Assembly (NCBI GenBank): GCA_002699145.1
Contig: PABK01000047.1
Coordinates: forward strand, 1 to 64,000
DNA: 64,000 nucleotides
From: Halioglobus sp.
GTDB taxonomy: Bacteria > Pseudomonadota > Gammaproteobacteria > Pseudomonadales > Halieaceae
Reading direction: 5' to 3'
Shown here: piece by piece, positions 1-8,058 of the stretch
Layout of the letters: each line of letters starts with the position of its first letter
Numbering within the stretch: the first letter of the stretch is position 1
Position numbers and translations under genes: made by a program
Notes under the pieces: generated by a model
What the model saw: only the letters and a program-made list of their open reading frames with translations
The model's database searches: none
What the model was told of the DNA's origin: nothing

Positions 1-60
1 GCGGGGGAAGTGTCCCGGGGAGGGAGTCTGCTTTTCGACCGACCGGGACACTTCCCCCGC
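1..60. repeat. Dispersed hairpin element, copy 1 (short-core type)
   Basis: Bases 1-18 and 43-60 are perfect reverse complements (GCGGGGGAAGTGTCCCGG and its complement). They enclose a 24-base loop that starts GGAGGGAGT and ends CGACCGA. The left arm is cut by the window start. The same loop and arm recur at 37955-38032, and the homology continues rightward to about base 112 (GGAGGTTCG..TAGGCCCAAGAACGACCC). It lies just past the tsf terminator. Loop ends are shared with three longer elements elsewhere in the window. No coding function is seen; a mobile or structured-RNA nature is inference. Confidence 0.8.
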
Positions 61-138
61 GGGAGGTTCGATTAGGCCCAAGAACGACCCAGAAAAACCG
101 CCCCCCCGCGGAAGCCTGGGATGACGCCAGGTCAGAAG

Positions 139-168
139 GAAAAAAAACGGGGCCAGTGGCCCCGTTTC
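139..168 (-). terminator. Rho-independent terminator of rpsB-tsf
   Basis: Read on the minus strand, a 10-bp stem (AAACGGGGCC, loop ACT, GGCCCCGTTT) is followed by an uninterrupted run of T. It starts 23 bases after the tsf stop codon, the expected position for the operon's end. Confidence 0.9.
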
Positions 169-190
169 GCTGCTCGTTCCCGTGCGCAGG

Positions 191-1048
191 TCAGCCGTTG
201 AGCTGGGCCGCGACCTCGTCGGCGAAATCGACTTTCTCGACCTCGATGCCCTCACCCACCTCAAAGCGGCTGAAAGCCACGACCTCGGCGCTGGCGGCGG
301 ACACGAGTTTGCCCACGCTGATATCCGGGTCCTTGACGAAGGGCTGCTCCACCAGGCTGTTCTCGGACAGGAACTTCTTGATGCGGCCGCCGATCATCTT
401 CTCGATGATCTCCGGCGGCTTGCCTGAATCCTGCGCCTGGGCGGTGAAGATATCCTTCTCGCGGGCGACGACATCCTCGGGCATGTCCTGGGGAGAGACC
501 ACCTGCGGGTTGACCGCGGCCACGTGCATGGCGACATCCCTGGCCAGGTCCTGGTCGCCACCGGCGAGGCTGACGAGCACGGCGATACGGTTGTTGCCGT
601 GGACGTAGGCGCCGATCACGCCACTGTCGGCGCTGAGCAGTTCCACCCGGCGCACGCCGATATTCTCGCCGATCTTCTGCACCAGCGCCTCGCGCTGCGC
701 TTCAAGGTCGCCTTCCATCAGGGCCGCCACGTCGGTCTGCTTGCCGCTGAACGCCGCCTCGACCACTTTCTCCACGAAGGCGAGGAAGTTTTCGTCGCGG
801 GCGACGAAGTCGGTTTCGCTGTTGATCTCGACCAGCACGCCGTAGCTGCCATCGTCGGCGACGCGCGCGGCGACCACGCCGTCAGCGGCGGTGCGACCGG
901 CTTTCTTCGCTGCTTTCATACCGCTGGACTTGCGCAGTTCCTCGATCGCCTTGTCGACATCGCCGTCGGCCGCCGCGAGCGCTTTCTTGCACTCGAGCAG
1001 GCCCAGGCCGGTGCGCTCGCGAAGTTCTTTTACCAGTGCTGCGGACAT
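191..1048 (-). CDS. tsf: Translation elongation factor Ts
   Basis: This cytoplasmic nucleotide-exchange factor releases GDP from EF-Tu during elongation. The 285-residue product has the usual bacterial length. It opens with the UBA-like N-terminal domain ([17 protein letters not shown], residues 9-25), including the conserved TGLG..ECKKAL segment that contacts EF-Tu. The core ends with the [10 protein letters not shown]-type segment. The start ATG is preceded by a strong purine-rich ribosome site (AGGAGGAGGAA). It lies 111 bases downstream of rpsB in the classic rpsB-tsf order and ends at a clear terminator. A terminator-like hairpin in the rpsB-tsf gap may lower tsf expression relative to rpsB. 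Identity is certain from the conserved sequence and context. Confidence 0.98.
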   Translation of the reverse strand: MSAALVKELRERTGLGLLECKKALAAADGDVDKAIEELRKSSGMKAAKKAGRTAADGVVAARVADDGSYGVLVEINSETDFVARDENFLAFVEKVVEAAFSGKQTDVAALMEGDLEAQREALVQKIGENIGVRRVELLSADSGVIGAYVHGNNRIAVLVSLAGGDQDLARDVAMHVAAVNPQVVSPQDMPEDVVAREKDIFTAQAQDSGKPPEIIEKMIGGRIKKFLSENSLVEQPFVKDPDISVGKLVSAASAEVVAFSRFEVGEGIEVEKVDFADEVAAQLNG

Positions 1049-1089
1049 CGTGTTCCTCCTCCTCGGACCCGCCGGGCAGGTCCTGCAAA

Positions 1090-1117
1090 CAAAGACCCCG
1101 GCTGAGGCGCCGGGGGT
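1090..1117 (-). terminator. Attenuator-like hairpin between rpsB and tsf
   Basis: On the minus strand a GC-rich stem (CCCCGGC pairing with GCCGGGG across a short loop) is followed by TCTTTGTTT. It sits in the 111-base rpsB-tsf gap. The T tract is imperfect, so partial termination or an RNA-processing site is more likely than a full stop. Its role is inferred. Confidence 0.45.
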
Positions 1118-1159
1118 ATGATCCTGATTGTTCGGTTGACGGGCGCGCCAACCCGCCGT

Positions 1160-2020
1160 TTATTCGGCGGGAGCCTGCGGCTTGTCGGCCTCGGCAGCGG
1201 CGGGCGCCTCCTCGGTGGCAGGCGCTTCCGCGGCGGCTTCGGGCTCTGCAGCTGCGGGTTCTGCGGCTGCGGCCTCTGCGGCGGGCTGCCCTTCCTCGAC
1301 GAACTCGTCCTTCGTCGCCACCGCTTCACCCGCCTCGAGACGGCCCTGCACGCAGGCGTCGGCGACGGCTGTGACGTACAGCTTGATGGCGCGAATGGCG
1401 TCGTCATTACCGGGAATGACGTAGTCGATGCCGTCCGGATCGCTGTTGGTGTCGACGATGCCGATCACCGGGATGCCCAGCTTGTTCGCCTCGGTGATGG
1501 CGATTCGTTCGTGGTCCACGTCGACCACGAACAGCGCGTCGGGCAGGCCGCCCATGTCCTTGATCCCGCCGATGGAGCGCTCCAGCTTCTCCATATCGCG
1601 GGAGCGCATCAGCGCTTCCTTCTTGGTCAGCTTCTCGAAGGTGCCGTCGGTCTGCTGGGCCTCGAGGTCGCGCAGCCGCTTGATCGAGGCGCGGATGGTC
1701 TTGTAGTTGGTGAGCATACCGCCCAGCCAGCGATGGCTGACGTAGGGCATACCCGCGCGCTCGGCCTGCTCGCGCACGATCTTGCCCGCGGCGCGCTTGG
1801 TGCCGACAAACAGGATCTTGTTCTTGCTGCCGGCCAGGCGCTTGACCAGCGCCAGGGCGTCGTTGAACGCCGGCACGGTGTGCTCGAGGTTGATGATGTG
1901 GATCTTGTTGCGGGCACCGAAGATGTACTGGTCCATCTTGGGATTCCAGTAGCGGGTCTGGTGTCCGAAATGCGCGCCTGCCTGCAGCAGGTCGCGCATG
2001 CTTACTTGCACTTGCGACAT
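1160..2020 (-). CDS. rpsB: 30S ribosomal protein S2, with Ala/Glu/Pro-rich C-terminal extension
   Basis: S2 is a structural protein of the small ribosomal subunit. The product opens [20 protein letters not shown], the family's N-terminal signature, and keeps the second signature around [19 protein letters not shown]. It is 286 residues, whereas E. coli S2 has about 241. The excess is a low-complexity tail from about residue 241, made almost only of Ala, Glu and Pro. Such tails occur in some proteobacterial S2 proteins and are probably disordered. It is the first gene of rpsB-tsf and is preceded by a good sigma70-type promoter and a long leader hairpin, so autoregulation by S2 is plausible. 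Identity is certain; the role of the tail is unknown. Confidence 0.98.
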   Translation of the reverse strand: MSQVQVSMRDLLQAGAHFGHQTRYWNPKMDQYIFGARNKIHIINLEHTVPAFNDALALVKRLAGSKNKILFVGTKRAAGKIVREQAERAGMPYVSHRWLGGMLTNYKTIRASIKRLRDLEAQQTDGTFEKLTKKEALMRSRDMEKLERSIGGIKDMGGLPDALFVVDVDHERIAITEANKLGIPVIGIVDTNSDPDGIDYVIPGNDDAIRAIKLYVTAVADACVQGRLEAGEAVATKDEFVEEGQPAAEAAAAEPAAAEPEAAAEAPATEEAPAAAEADKPQAPAE

Positions 2021-2050
2021 GTTCAGTTACCTTTGTACGGGTTAGTCCTC

Positions 2051-2112
2051 CACGTACCCCCGCTGCCAAACCCTGCTCTCGCGGGGCACCCTGACAGGGG
2101 TTGCGGTACGTG
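2051..2112 (-). promoter_or_regulatory. rpsB 5' leader hairpin, candidate S2 autoregulatory site
   Basis: The transcribed leader folds into a long stem. CACGTACC at one end pairs with GGTACGTG at the other, and inside it AACCCCTG pairs with CAGGGTT around a GC-rich apex. It lies about 30-90 bases before the rpsB start. S2 represses its own mRNA in gammaproteobacteria through a structured leader, which is known biology. That this hairpin is that site is an inference from position and structure. Confidence 0.5.
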
Positions 2113-2176
2113 TGCGTCGTTGGTTTCACTCCCCGGGGCGCCCGCGCAGGCGGTGCTGCCTCGAAAAGAGGCGCGC

Positions 2177-2205
2177 TTTATACCACAGAGGCGGCGCCGG
2201 TTAAA
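2177..2205 (-). promoter_or_regulatory. Sigma70-type promoter of rpsB-tsf
   Basis: On the minus strand TTTAAC (-35) and TATAAA (-10) are separated by exactly 17 bases. The -10 box is followed by a GC-rich discriminator (GCGCGCC), typical of stringently controlled ribosomal promoters. It lies about 155 bases upstream of the rpsB start, leaving room for the structured leader. Confidence 0.65.
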
Positions 2206-2332
2206 GGCCCGCGGCGGACGCGGCGGGCGCCGCATTACTGTTTTTCCCCGCCAATGGGGTAGAATGGCCACCCCGCGGGCACCGGCCTCCCGGTTTTATT
2301 GCGCAATACCCTTAGATTTCAACAGGTTATAG

Positions 2333-3112
2333 ATGGCAGTATCGATCAAGACAGCAGAAGAACTGGAGCGCATGCGGGTGGCGGGGCGCATGACCGCCGA
2401 GGTCCTGGAAATGATAGAACCCCACGTGCAGGTGGGCGTCACCACCGGCGAGCTGGACCGCATCTGCCACGAGTACATTACCGGGACGCTGCAGGCGGTG
2501 CCGGCGCCGCTCAATTATCACGGGTTCCCGAAGTCGATCTGCACCTCCGTGAACGACGTGGTCTGTCACGGCATCCCCTCGGACAGTAAAAAGCTGAAAA
2601 ACGGCGACATCATCAATATCGATGTCACCATCATCAAGGACGGCTACCACGGCGACTCCAGCATCATGGTACAGGTCGGCGAGGCCCCCTCCCACGCGCG
2701 ACGGCTCATCGAGGTCACCCAGGAGTGCCTGTACCGCGCACTCGAGCTGGTGCGCCCGGGGGCGACGCTGGGTGACATCGGCCACACCATCCAGGCCCAC
2801 GCCGAGAAGAACTACTACTCGGTGGTGCGCGAATACTGCGGCCACGGCATCGGCAAGGTGTTCCACGAAGATCCCCAGGTACTGCACTACGGCCGCAAGG
2901 GCAGCGGCATGGTGCTGGAGCCGGGCATGACGTTTACCATCGAGCCGATGATCAACGCCGGGCGCCGGCACACACGACTGAACAAGAAAGACGGCTGGAC
3001 AGTCACCACCCGCGACGGCCGCCTGTCCGCGCAGTGGGAGCACACCCTGGGCGTCACCGAGGACGGCTGCGAGGTATTCACGCGCCGCAGCAACGAGCCG
3101 GCTCTCGCATGA
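2333..3112 (+). CDS. map: Methionine aminopeptidase, type I
   Basis: This enzyme removes the initiator methionine from nascent proteins in the cytoplasm. All five metal ligands of the family are visible: D97 (NIDVTI), D108 (YHGDSS), H171 (CGHGIGKVFHE), E204 (FTIEPM) and E236 (QWEHTL). H79 (VCHGIP) supplies the conserved substrate-site histidine. The 259-residue length is standard for the short type I enzyme. Its last four bases overlap the glnD start (ATGA), indicating translational coupling. The map-glnD pairing opposite rpsB-tsf is conserved across gammaproteobacteria. Confidence 0.98.
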   Translation: MAVSIKTAEELERMRVAGRMTAEVLEMIEPHVQVGVTTGELDRICHEYITGTLQAVPAPLNYHGFPKSICTSVNDVVCHGIPSDSKKLKNGDIINIDVTIIKDGYHGDSSIMVQVGEAPSHARRLIEVTQECLYRALELVRPGATLGDIGHTIQAHAEKNYYSVVREYCGHGIGKVFHEDPQVLHYGRKGSGMVLEPGMTFTIEPMINAGRRHTRLNKKDGWTVTTRDGRLSAQWEHTLGVTEDGCEVFTRRSNEPALA

Positions 3113-5784
3113 GCTCCGCCGCCGCGCCTGCCCTGCCGCCAGCGCTGTTCGACAGGAGCGCATTCGCGGCGGAACTGGCGGCCGGTGACGCCATCGGCGC
3201 CTGCCGCGCAGCCATCAGCCGGGCAATCGACTACCAGCACCGGCAGTTCCGCGAAGGCGCCCAGGCCCACGACCTGATCCGGCAGCGCGCCGCGTTCATC
3301 GACGCATTGCTGGGTATGCTCTGGGACCGCCAGGACTGGGGCGACACGCCCATCGCCCTGGTCGCGGTCGGCGGCTACGGGCGCGGCGAGCTGCACCCGC
3401 ATTCCGACATCGACCTGCTGATCCTGCTGGGCGAGGACTGCCCCGGCAACAATGAGGAACTGGCCGGTTTCCTCACCCTGCTGTGGGATATCGGCCTAAA
3501 CATCGGCCACAGCGTGCGCGATGTCGACGAGTGCGTGAAGCAGGCGCGCGACGACATCACCATCCTCACCAACCTGCTGGAATCGCGTACCCTGCGCGGA
3601 CCGGACTCGCTGCTGCAGGCGGTGCGCGAAGGGACGGCGCCGGACAGGATGTGGTCCAGCCAGGCGTTTTTCCAGGCAAAACTGGAGGAACAGCGCCAGC
3701 GGCACAACAAATTCGCCGACACCGAGTACAACCTGGAACCGAACATCAAGGGCTCGCCGGGAGGGTTGCGCGACCTGCAGCTGATAGGCTGGATCGTCGA
3801 GCGCCATTTCGGCGTCACCTCCATGGAGGACATCAACGAGGCCGACTTTCTCAACCGCGACGAGCTGCAGCTGCTCTACCGCGGCAGGGATTTTCTCTGG
3901 CAGGTGCGCTACGCGCTGCACATGATCAGTGACCGCGAGGAAGACCGGCTGCTGTTCGACCACCAGCGCGAACTCGCCGCCCTGTGGGGCCTGGAAGACG
4001 GCGACAAGCTGGCGGTGGAACAGTTCATGCAGGTCTACTACCGCTGGGCGCTGGCCCTGGGGCAGCTCAACGAGGTGCTTATCCAGTATTTCGACCAGGC
4101 CATCCTGCGCCAGGACCTCGCCGACGACATCCGCGTCATCAACGAACGCTTCCAGGTACGCAACGGTTACATCGAGGCGCGCAGCGACCAGGTCTTCCAG
4201 CAGCACCCCCCCGCGCTGCTGGAGATATTCCTCATCTGCGCCAACAACGAGGACATCAACGGCATCGCCGCACCCACCATCCGCCTGATCGGCGACAGCA
4301 GGCAACTGGTGGACGAGGCGTTCCGCGCGGACGACCGCAACAAACAGACCTTCCTGGATATCCTGCGCAGCCCGCACAAGATGACGCGGCAACTGCGGCG
4401 CATGGCGCGCGTCGGCATTCTCAGCGACTACCTGCCCGAATTCGGCCGCATCGTCGGCCAGATGCAACACGATCTCTTTCACGTCTACACGGTGGACGCG
4501 CACACGCTGGAGGTCATCAAGATAACGCGGCGCTTCATGTACCCGGGCTACGAGGATCGCTTCCCGGTGTCCTGCCGGGTGGCGCGCCGGCTGCGCCGGG
4601 TCGAGCTGCTGTACATCGCGGCTCTGTACCACGACATCGGCAAGGGCCGCGGGGGCGATCACTCCGAGCTCGGCGCGGTGGACGCGGAACAGTTCTGTCG
4701 CCGCCACGGTCTGGACGACAGGGATACCGAGCTGGTGGTATGGCTGGTGCGCAATCACCTGCTGATGTCGGCGGTGTCGCAACGCAAGGACATCTCGGAC
4801 CCGGAGATCATCCAGGACTTCGCCGAACACGTCGGCGACGAGGAGCACCTGGACTACCTGTTCACCCTGACGGTGGCGGACATCAACGCCACCAATCCGA
4901 CCCTGTGGAACGCCTGGCGCGGCAGCCTGTTGCGACAGCTGTACACGGAGACGCGGCGCGCACTGCGCAGGGGCCTGGACAACCCCGTGGAGAAAAGCAC
5001 GGTGGTGGGGCAGACGCGCAAGGCGGCTATCGACATTCTCGAGGGGCGCGGTTTCACCCTGGAGGAGCTGGAAGACCTGTGGCGCGAACGGGACGACGAT
5101 TACTTCGTGCGCGAGCGCCCGGAAGACATCGCCTGGCACACGGAGGCCATCGCCGACCACCACGACCGCGACAAGCCCCTGGTGCTGGTGCGCAACAGCG
5201 CCGAGTCCAGCGTCGCCAATACCACGCAGATATTCATCCACGCGCGCAGCCGCCAGCTGTTCTCGCGCACCTGCGCGGCGCTGGAGGCACTGGACCTGAG
5301 CGTGCACGATGCGCGCATCTACGATGCCAACCACGGCATGAGCCTGGACACGTTCTTCGTGCTGGGCTCGGACGGCGAGCCTATCACCGAGGACGTCGCC
5401 CGCCTGCGGCATATCCGCGAATACCTCTCCGACACACTGGCCGGCGAAACGGGCGAGGCGCGCATCGTGGAGCGGCGCACCCCGCGCCGCGTGAGATCCT
5501 TTTCCATCCCCACCGAGACCACCATGGCCACGGACGAGGCGAGAAACCAGACCGTGCTCGAGGTCTCCACCCCGGACCGGCCCGGCCTGCTGGCGCGCCT
5601 GGGGAGGATCTTCACCGATTTCGACCTGGAACTGCAGGCAGCGAAGATCCAGACCCTGGGTGAGCGTGTGGAAGACGTGTTCTTCCTCACCGACGGCGCG
5701 CAACAGGCGATCCGCGACCCGCAGCTGTGCGAACTCATCCAGCGCCGCATCCGCGAGGAGCTGGACGAGCAGGCCGCCGCCTGA
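3109..5784 (+). CDS. glnD: [Protein-PII] uridylyltransferase / uridylyl-removing enzyme
   Basis: GlnD senses glutamine and adds or removes UMP on PII proteins, controlling nitrogen assimilation. The 891-residue product shows the nucleotidyltransferase motif GGYGRGELHPHSDIDLL at about residues 88-104 (D100 and D102 bind metal). An HD hydrolase motif follows (ALYHDIGKGRGGDHSELG, about residue 505). Two C-terminal ACT domains are visible, the second around VLEVSTPDRPGLLARLGRIF near residue 815. An in-frame ATG lies 75 bases further upstream inside map, but the ATG at 3109 overlaps the map stop in ATGA style and gives the usual N-terminus. All catalytic parts are present, so a bifunctional enzyme is expected. 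Confidence 0.97.
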   Translation: MSSAAAPALPPALFDRSAFAAELAAGDAIGACRAAISRAIDYQHRQFREGAQAHDLIRQRAAFIDALLGMLWDRQDWGDTPIALVAVGGYGRGELHPHSDIDLLILLGEDCPGNNEELAGFLTLLWDIGLNIGHSVRDVDECVKQARDDITILTNLLESRTLRGPDSLLQAVREGTAPDRMWSSQAFFQAKLEEQRQRHNKFADTEYNLEPNIKGSPGGLRDLQLIGWIVERHFGVTSMEDINEADFLNRDELQLLYRGRDFLWQVRYALHMISDREEDRLLFDHQRELAALWGLEDGDKLAVEQFMQVYYRWALALGQLNEVLIQYFDQAILRQDLADDIRVINERFQVRNGYIEARSDQVFQQHPPALLEIFLICANNEDINGIAAPTIRLIGDSRQLVDEAFRADDRNKQTFLDILRSPHKMTRQLRRMARVGILSDYLPEFGRIVGQMQHDLFHVYTVDAHTLEVIKITRRFMYPGYEDRFPVSCRVARRLRRVELLYIAALYHDIGKGRGGDHSELGAVDAEQFCRRHGLDDRDTELVVWLVRNHLLMSAVSQRKDISDPEIIQDFAEHVGDEEHLDYLFTLTVADINATNPTLWNAWRGSLLRQLYTETRRALRRGLDNPVEKSTVVGQTRKAAIDILEGRGFTLEELEDLWRERDDDYFVRERPEDIAWHTEAIADHHDRDKPLVLVRNSAESSVANTTQIFIHARSRQLFSRTCAALEALDLSVHDARIYDANHGMSLDTFFVLGSDGEPITEDVARLRHIREYLSDTLAGETGEARIVERRTPRRVRSFSIPTETTMATDEARNQTVLEVSTPDRPGLLARLGRIFTDFDLELQAAKIQTLGERVEDVFFLTDGAQQAIRDPQLCELIQRRIREELDEQAAA

Positions 5785-5789
5785 GCCGC

Positions 5790-6977
5790 GTGAACCCCCG
5801 CCTGGACAAGCTGCAGCCCTACCCCTTTGCGCGCCTGCAAAGCCTGTTCGACGGCGTGCAGGCGCCGCCGGACAAGACGCCGATCCGCCTCTCCATCGGT
5901 GAACCGCAGCACGCGCCGCCGCCGTTCGTGCTGGACGAGATGGCGAACAGCCTGCCGCGCCTGGCCCAGTACCCCACCACCGCCGGCACGGCGGAGCTGC
6001 GCAGCGCCTGTGCACAGTGGCTGCAGCGACGTTTCCAGCCGGCGCGCGTGGACGCGCAGAGCCAGGTGCTGCCGGTCAACGGCACCCGCGAGGCGCTGTT
6101 CGCCTTCGCCCAGGCGATGGTGGACCCTGCAGCGGATGCGCTGGTGATGAGTCCCAACCCGTTCTACCAGATCTACGAGGGCGCCGCGCTGATGGCCGGC
6201 GCCACCCCGCGCTTCATCAACTGTGAGGCGGACAGCGGCCTGCCGGCCTTCGACCAGGTCAGCGCGGCGGAGTGGGCGCGCTGCCAGTTGCTGTACATCT
6301 GCACCCCCGGCAACCCCACGGGCGCCGTGCTGTCGCTGCAGGCCCTGCAGCAACTGGTCCGCCTGGCGCGCGAGTACGATTTCATCATCGCCAGCGACGA
6401 GTGCTACACGGAAATCTACCCGCACGAGAACGACCCGCCGCCCGGGCTGCTGCAGGCCTGCGCGGCCATGGGCGACGACAGCTACAGCCACTGCGTGGTC
6501 TTCCACAGCCTGTCCAAGCGCTCCAACCTGCCCGGCCTGCGCTCGGGCTTCGTCGCCGGCGACGCCGACGTGCTGGCCGCGTTCCTGCAATACCGCACCT
6601 ACCACGGCTGCGCCATGCCGGGCCATCACCAGGCCGCCAGTATCGCCGCGTGGAGTGACGAGGCACATGTACGCGCCAACCGCGACGCCTACCGGGAGAA
6701 GTTCAGCGCCGTCATCGCGCAACTGGGCGACGCCCTGCCGCTGCAGCCGCCGGCGGCCGGTTTCTACCTGTGGCCGCAAACGCCGGTCAGCGACACGCAG
6801 TTCGCGCGCGACCTCTACGCCAGCGAGAACGTGGTGGTGCTGCCGGGGCGCTACCTGGCCCGCGAGTGCGACGGCCGCAATCCCGGCGCGGACCGCGTGC
6901 GCATGGCGCTGGTCGCCCCGCTGCAGGAGTGCGTCGAGGCCGCCGCGCGCATCGCCGCCTTCCTGGAGCGCGGCTGA
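5790..6977 (+). CDS. dapC: Succinyldiaminopimelate transaminase
   Basis: This PLP aminotransferase is expected to act in the succinylase branch of lysine and meso-diaminopimelate synthesis, making N-succinyl-LL-diaminopimelate. The GTG start at 5790, five bases after the glnD stop, gives 395 residues beginning VNPRLDKLQPYPFARL, typical of proteobacterial DapC. Fold-type I features are visible: a CTPGNPTGAVL loop, an ASDECYTEIYP segment with the PLP-contacting Asp and Tyr, and SLSKRSNLPGLRSGF with the Schiff-base lysine at about K243. It clusters with dapD and dapE and overlaps nth by one base (TGATG). The dap neighbourhood separates it from generic aspartate aminotransferases. Confidence 0.93.
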   Translation: MNPRLDKLQPYPFARLQSLFDGVQAPPDKTPIRLSIGEPQHAPPPFVLDEMANSLPRLAQYPTTAGTAELRSACAQWLQRRFQPARVDAQSQVLPVNGTREALFAFAQAMVDPAADALVMSPNPFYQIYEGAALMAGATPRFINCEADSGLPAFDQVSAAEWARCQLLYICTPGNPTGAVLSLQALQQLVRLAREYDFIIASDECYTEIYPHENDPPPGLLQACAAMGDDSYSHCVVFHSLSKRSNLPGLRSGFVAGDADVLAAFLQYRTYHGCAMPGHHQAASIAAWSDEAHVRANRDAYREKFSAVIAQLGDALPLQPPAAGFYLWPQTPVSDTQFARDLYASENVVVLPGRYLARECDGRNPGADRVRMALVAPLQECVEAAARIAAFLERG

Positions 6978-7630
6978 TGCTCAAGGCCGAACGCGCACTG
7001 TACGTTCTCGAACGGCTACAGGAACTCTACCCGGAACCACCCATTCCACTGCAGCACCGGGACCCGTACACGCTGCTGGTCGCGGTGCTGCTCAGCGCCC
7101 AGTGCACGGACGAGCGCGTCAACCGCGTGACGCCGGCGCTGTTTGAGCGCGCGGACAACCCGGCGGACATGGCGCAGCTGGACGCCGCGGAGATCCAGGC
7201 CATCATCAAACCCTGCGGGCTGTCGCCGCAGAAGGCCAAGGCGATCCGTCGCCTCAGCGAGATACTCATGGAGGAGCACGGCGGTGAAGTGCCTGCGGAC
7301 ATGCTGGCGCTGGAGCGACTGCCCGGCGTCGGCCACAAGACCGCCAGTGTGGTCATGTCCCAGGCCTTCGGCGTACCCGCTTTCCCTGTGGACACCCACA
7401 TTCACCGGCTGGCGCAGCGCTGGGGCCTGAGCTCCGGCAAGAACGTCGCCCAGACCGAGCGCGACCTGAAGCGCCTGTTCCCGCGGGAGTACTGGAATCG
7501 CCTGCACCTGCAGATCATCTACTACGGCCGCGAGTACTGTACGGCGCGCGGTTGCGACGGGCGCGTCTGCGAAATCTGCCGCCGTGTGTACCCGGATCGC
7601 AAGCACCCGAAAAAGACCCGCAAGGCCTGA
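6977..7630 (+). CDS. nth: Endonuclease III (DNA glycosylase/AP lyase), variant Fe-S loop
   Basis: This base-excision repair enzyme removes oxidised pyrimidines and cleaves at the abasic site. The 217-residue product has the helix-hairpin-helix LPGVGHKTA with catalytic lysine K121 and the conserved aspartate D139 in FPVDTHIHRL. The C-terminal cysteines are C188, C193, C198 and C201, so the spacing is C-X4-C-X4-C-X2-C. E. coli Nth uses C-X6-C-X2-C-X5-C. A 4Fe-4S cluster is still plausible with four cysteines, but the loop must be folded differently. The ATG overlaps the dapC stop by one base. Function is well supported; the cluster geometry is unusual. Confidence 0.95.
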   Translation: MLKAERALYVLERLQELYPEPPIPLQHRDPYTLLVAVLLSAQCTDERVNRVTPALFERADNPADMAQLDAAEIQAIIKPCGLSPQKAKAIRRLSEILMEEHGGEVPADMLALERLPGVGHKTASVVMSQAFGVPAFPVDTHIHRLAQRWGLSSGKNVAQTERDLKRLFPREYWNRLHLQIIYYGREYCTARGCDGRVCEICRRVYPDRKHPKKTRKA

Positions 7631-7686
7631 GAAAAACGCCCCGGGATTTGCTATCCTACGCGCCCTTTCACAGGCGGCAAAGCGAC

Positions 7687-8043
7687 GTGACCACGCTCTA
7701 CGGCATCAAGAACTGCGACACGGTAAAAAAGGCGCGCAAGTGGCTGGACGCCCACGGTATCGACTACCACTTCCACGATTTCCGCGAAGACGGCCTGGAA
7801 CGCGGGCAGGTCGCCGCCTGGCTGGACGAACTGGGCTGGGAAGTACTGCTCAACCGGCGCAGCACCAGTTGGAAGGGGCTGGACGAGGCGACGCGCCAGA
7901 ACATGGATGACGCGACCGCGCTGACGGCCATCCTGGCGCAACCGACACTGATCAAGCGCCCGCTGCTGGACACGGGCACCCAGCGCCATACAGGTTTCTC
8001 ACCCGCCGATTACGGCAAGCTTTTCAGCGCTCATACCCTCTAG
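7687..8043 (+). CDS. ArsC/Spx-family reductase-like protein (YffB-type)
   Basis: The 118-residue product begins VTTLYGIKNCDTVKKARKWL, the thioredoxin-fold start of the ArsC/Spx/YffB family, with a single N-terminal cysteine (C10). The IKRPLLDTG segment near residue 100 is the conserved cis-proline region. YffB-type proteins bind glutathione, and no arsenate reductase activity is established for them. The gene between dap genes is typical of Pseudomonas-like genomes, though a link to lysine synthesis is not known. The start is a GTG, and earlier in-frame starts would run through the nth stop region. A true ArsC is encoded elsewhere in the window (34912-35262), so this one is probably not the arsenate reductase. 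Confidence 0.85.
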   Translation: MTTLYGIKNCDTVKKARKWLDAHGIDYHFHDFREDGLERGQVAAWLDELGWEVLLNRRSTSWKGLDEATRQNMDDATALTAILAQPTLIKRPLLDTGTQRHTGFSPADYGKLFSAHTL

Positions 8044-8058
8044 AACCAGGTGAACGAC

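Larger units (their letters stand above)
2021..2332. other. Divergent rpsB/map intergenic region
   Basis: This 312-base gap between rpsB (leftward) and map (rightward) has no convincing gene. It holds the rpsB leader hairpin (2051-2112) and the rpsB promoter (2177-2205). On the map side there is only a weak -10-like TAGAAT near 2260, with no good -35 box at the right distance. Confidence 0.7.

Noticed and set aside
3496-6015. Long open frame (839 codons) antisense to glnD
   Set aside because: It mirrors the codons of glnD in high-GC sequence, has no recognisable domain and overlaps two strongly supported genes.
5319-6779. Long open frame antisense to glnD/dapC
   Set aside because: Low-complexity Ala/Arg/Val composition typical of GC-rich antisense frames, with no ribosome site or family motifs.
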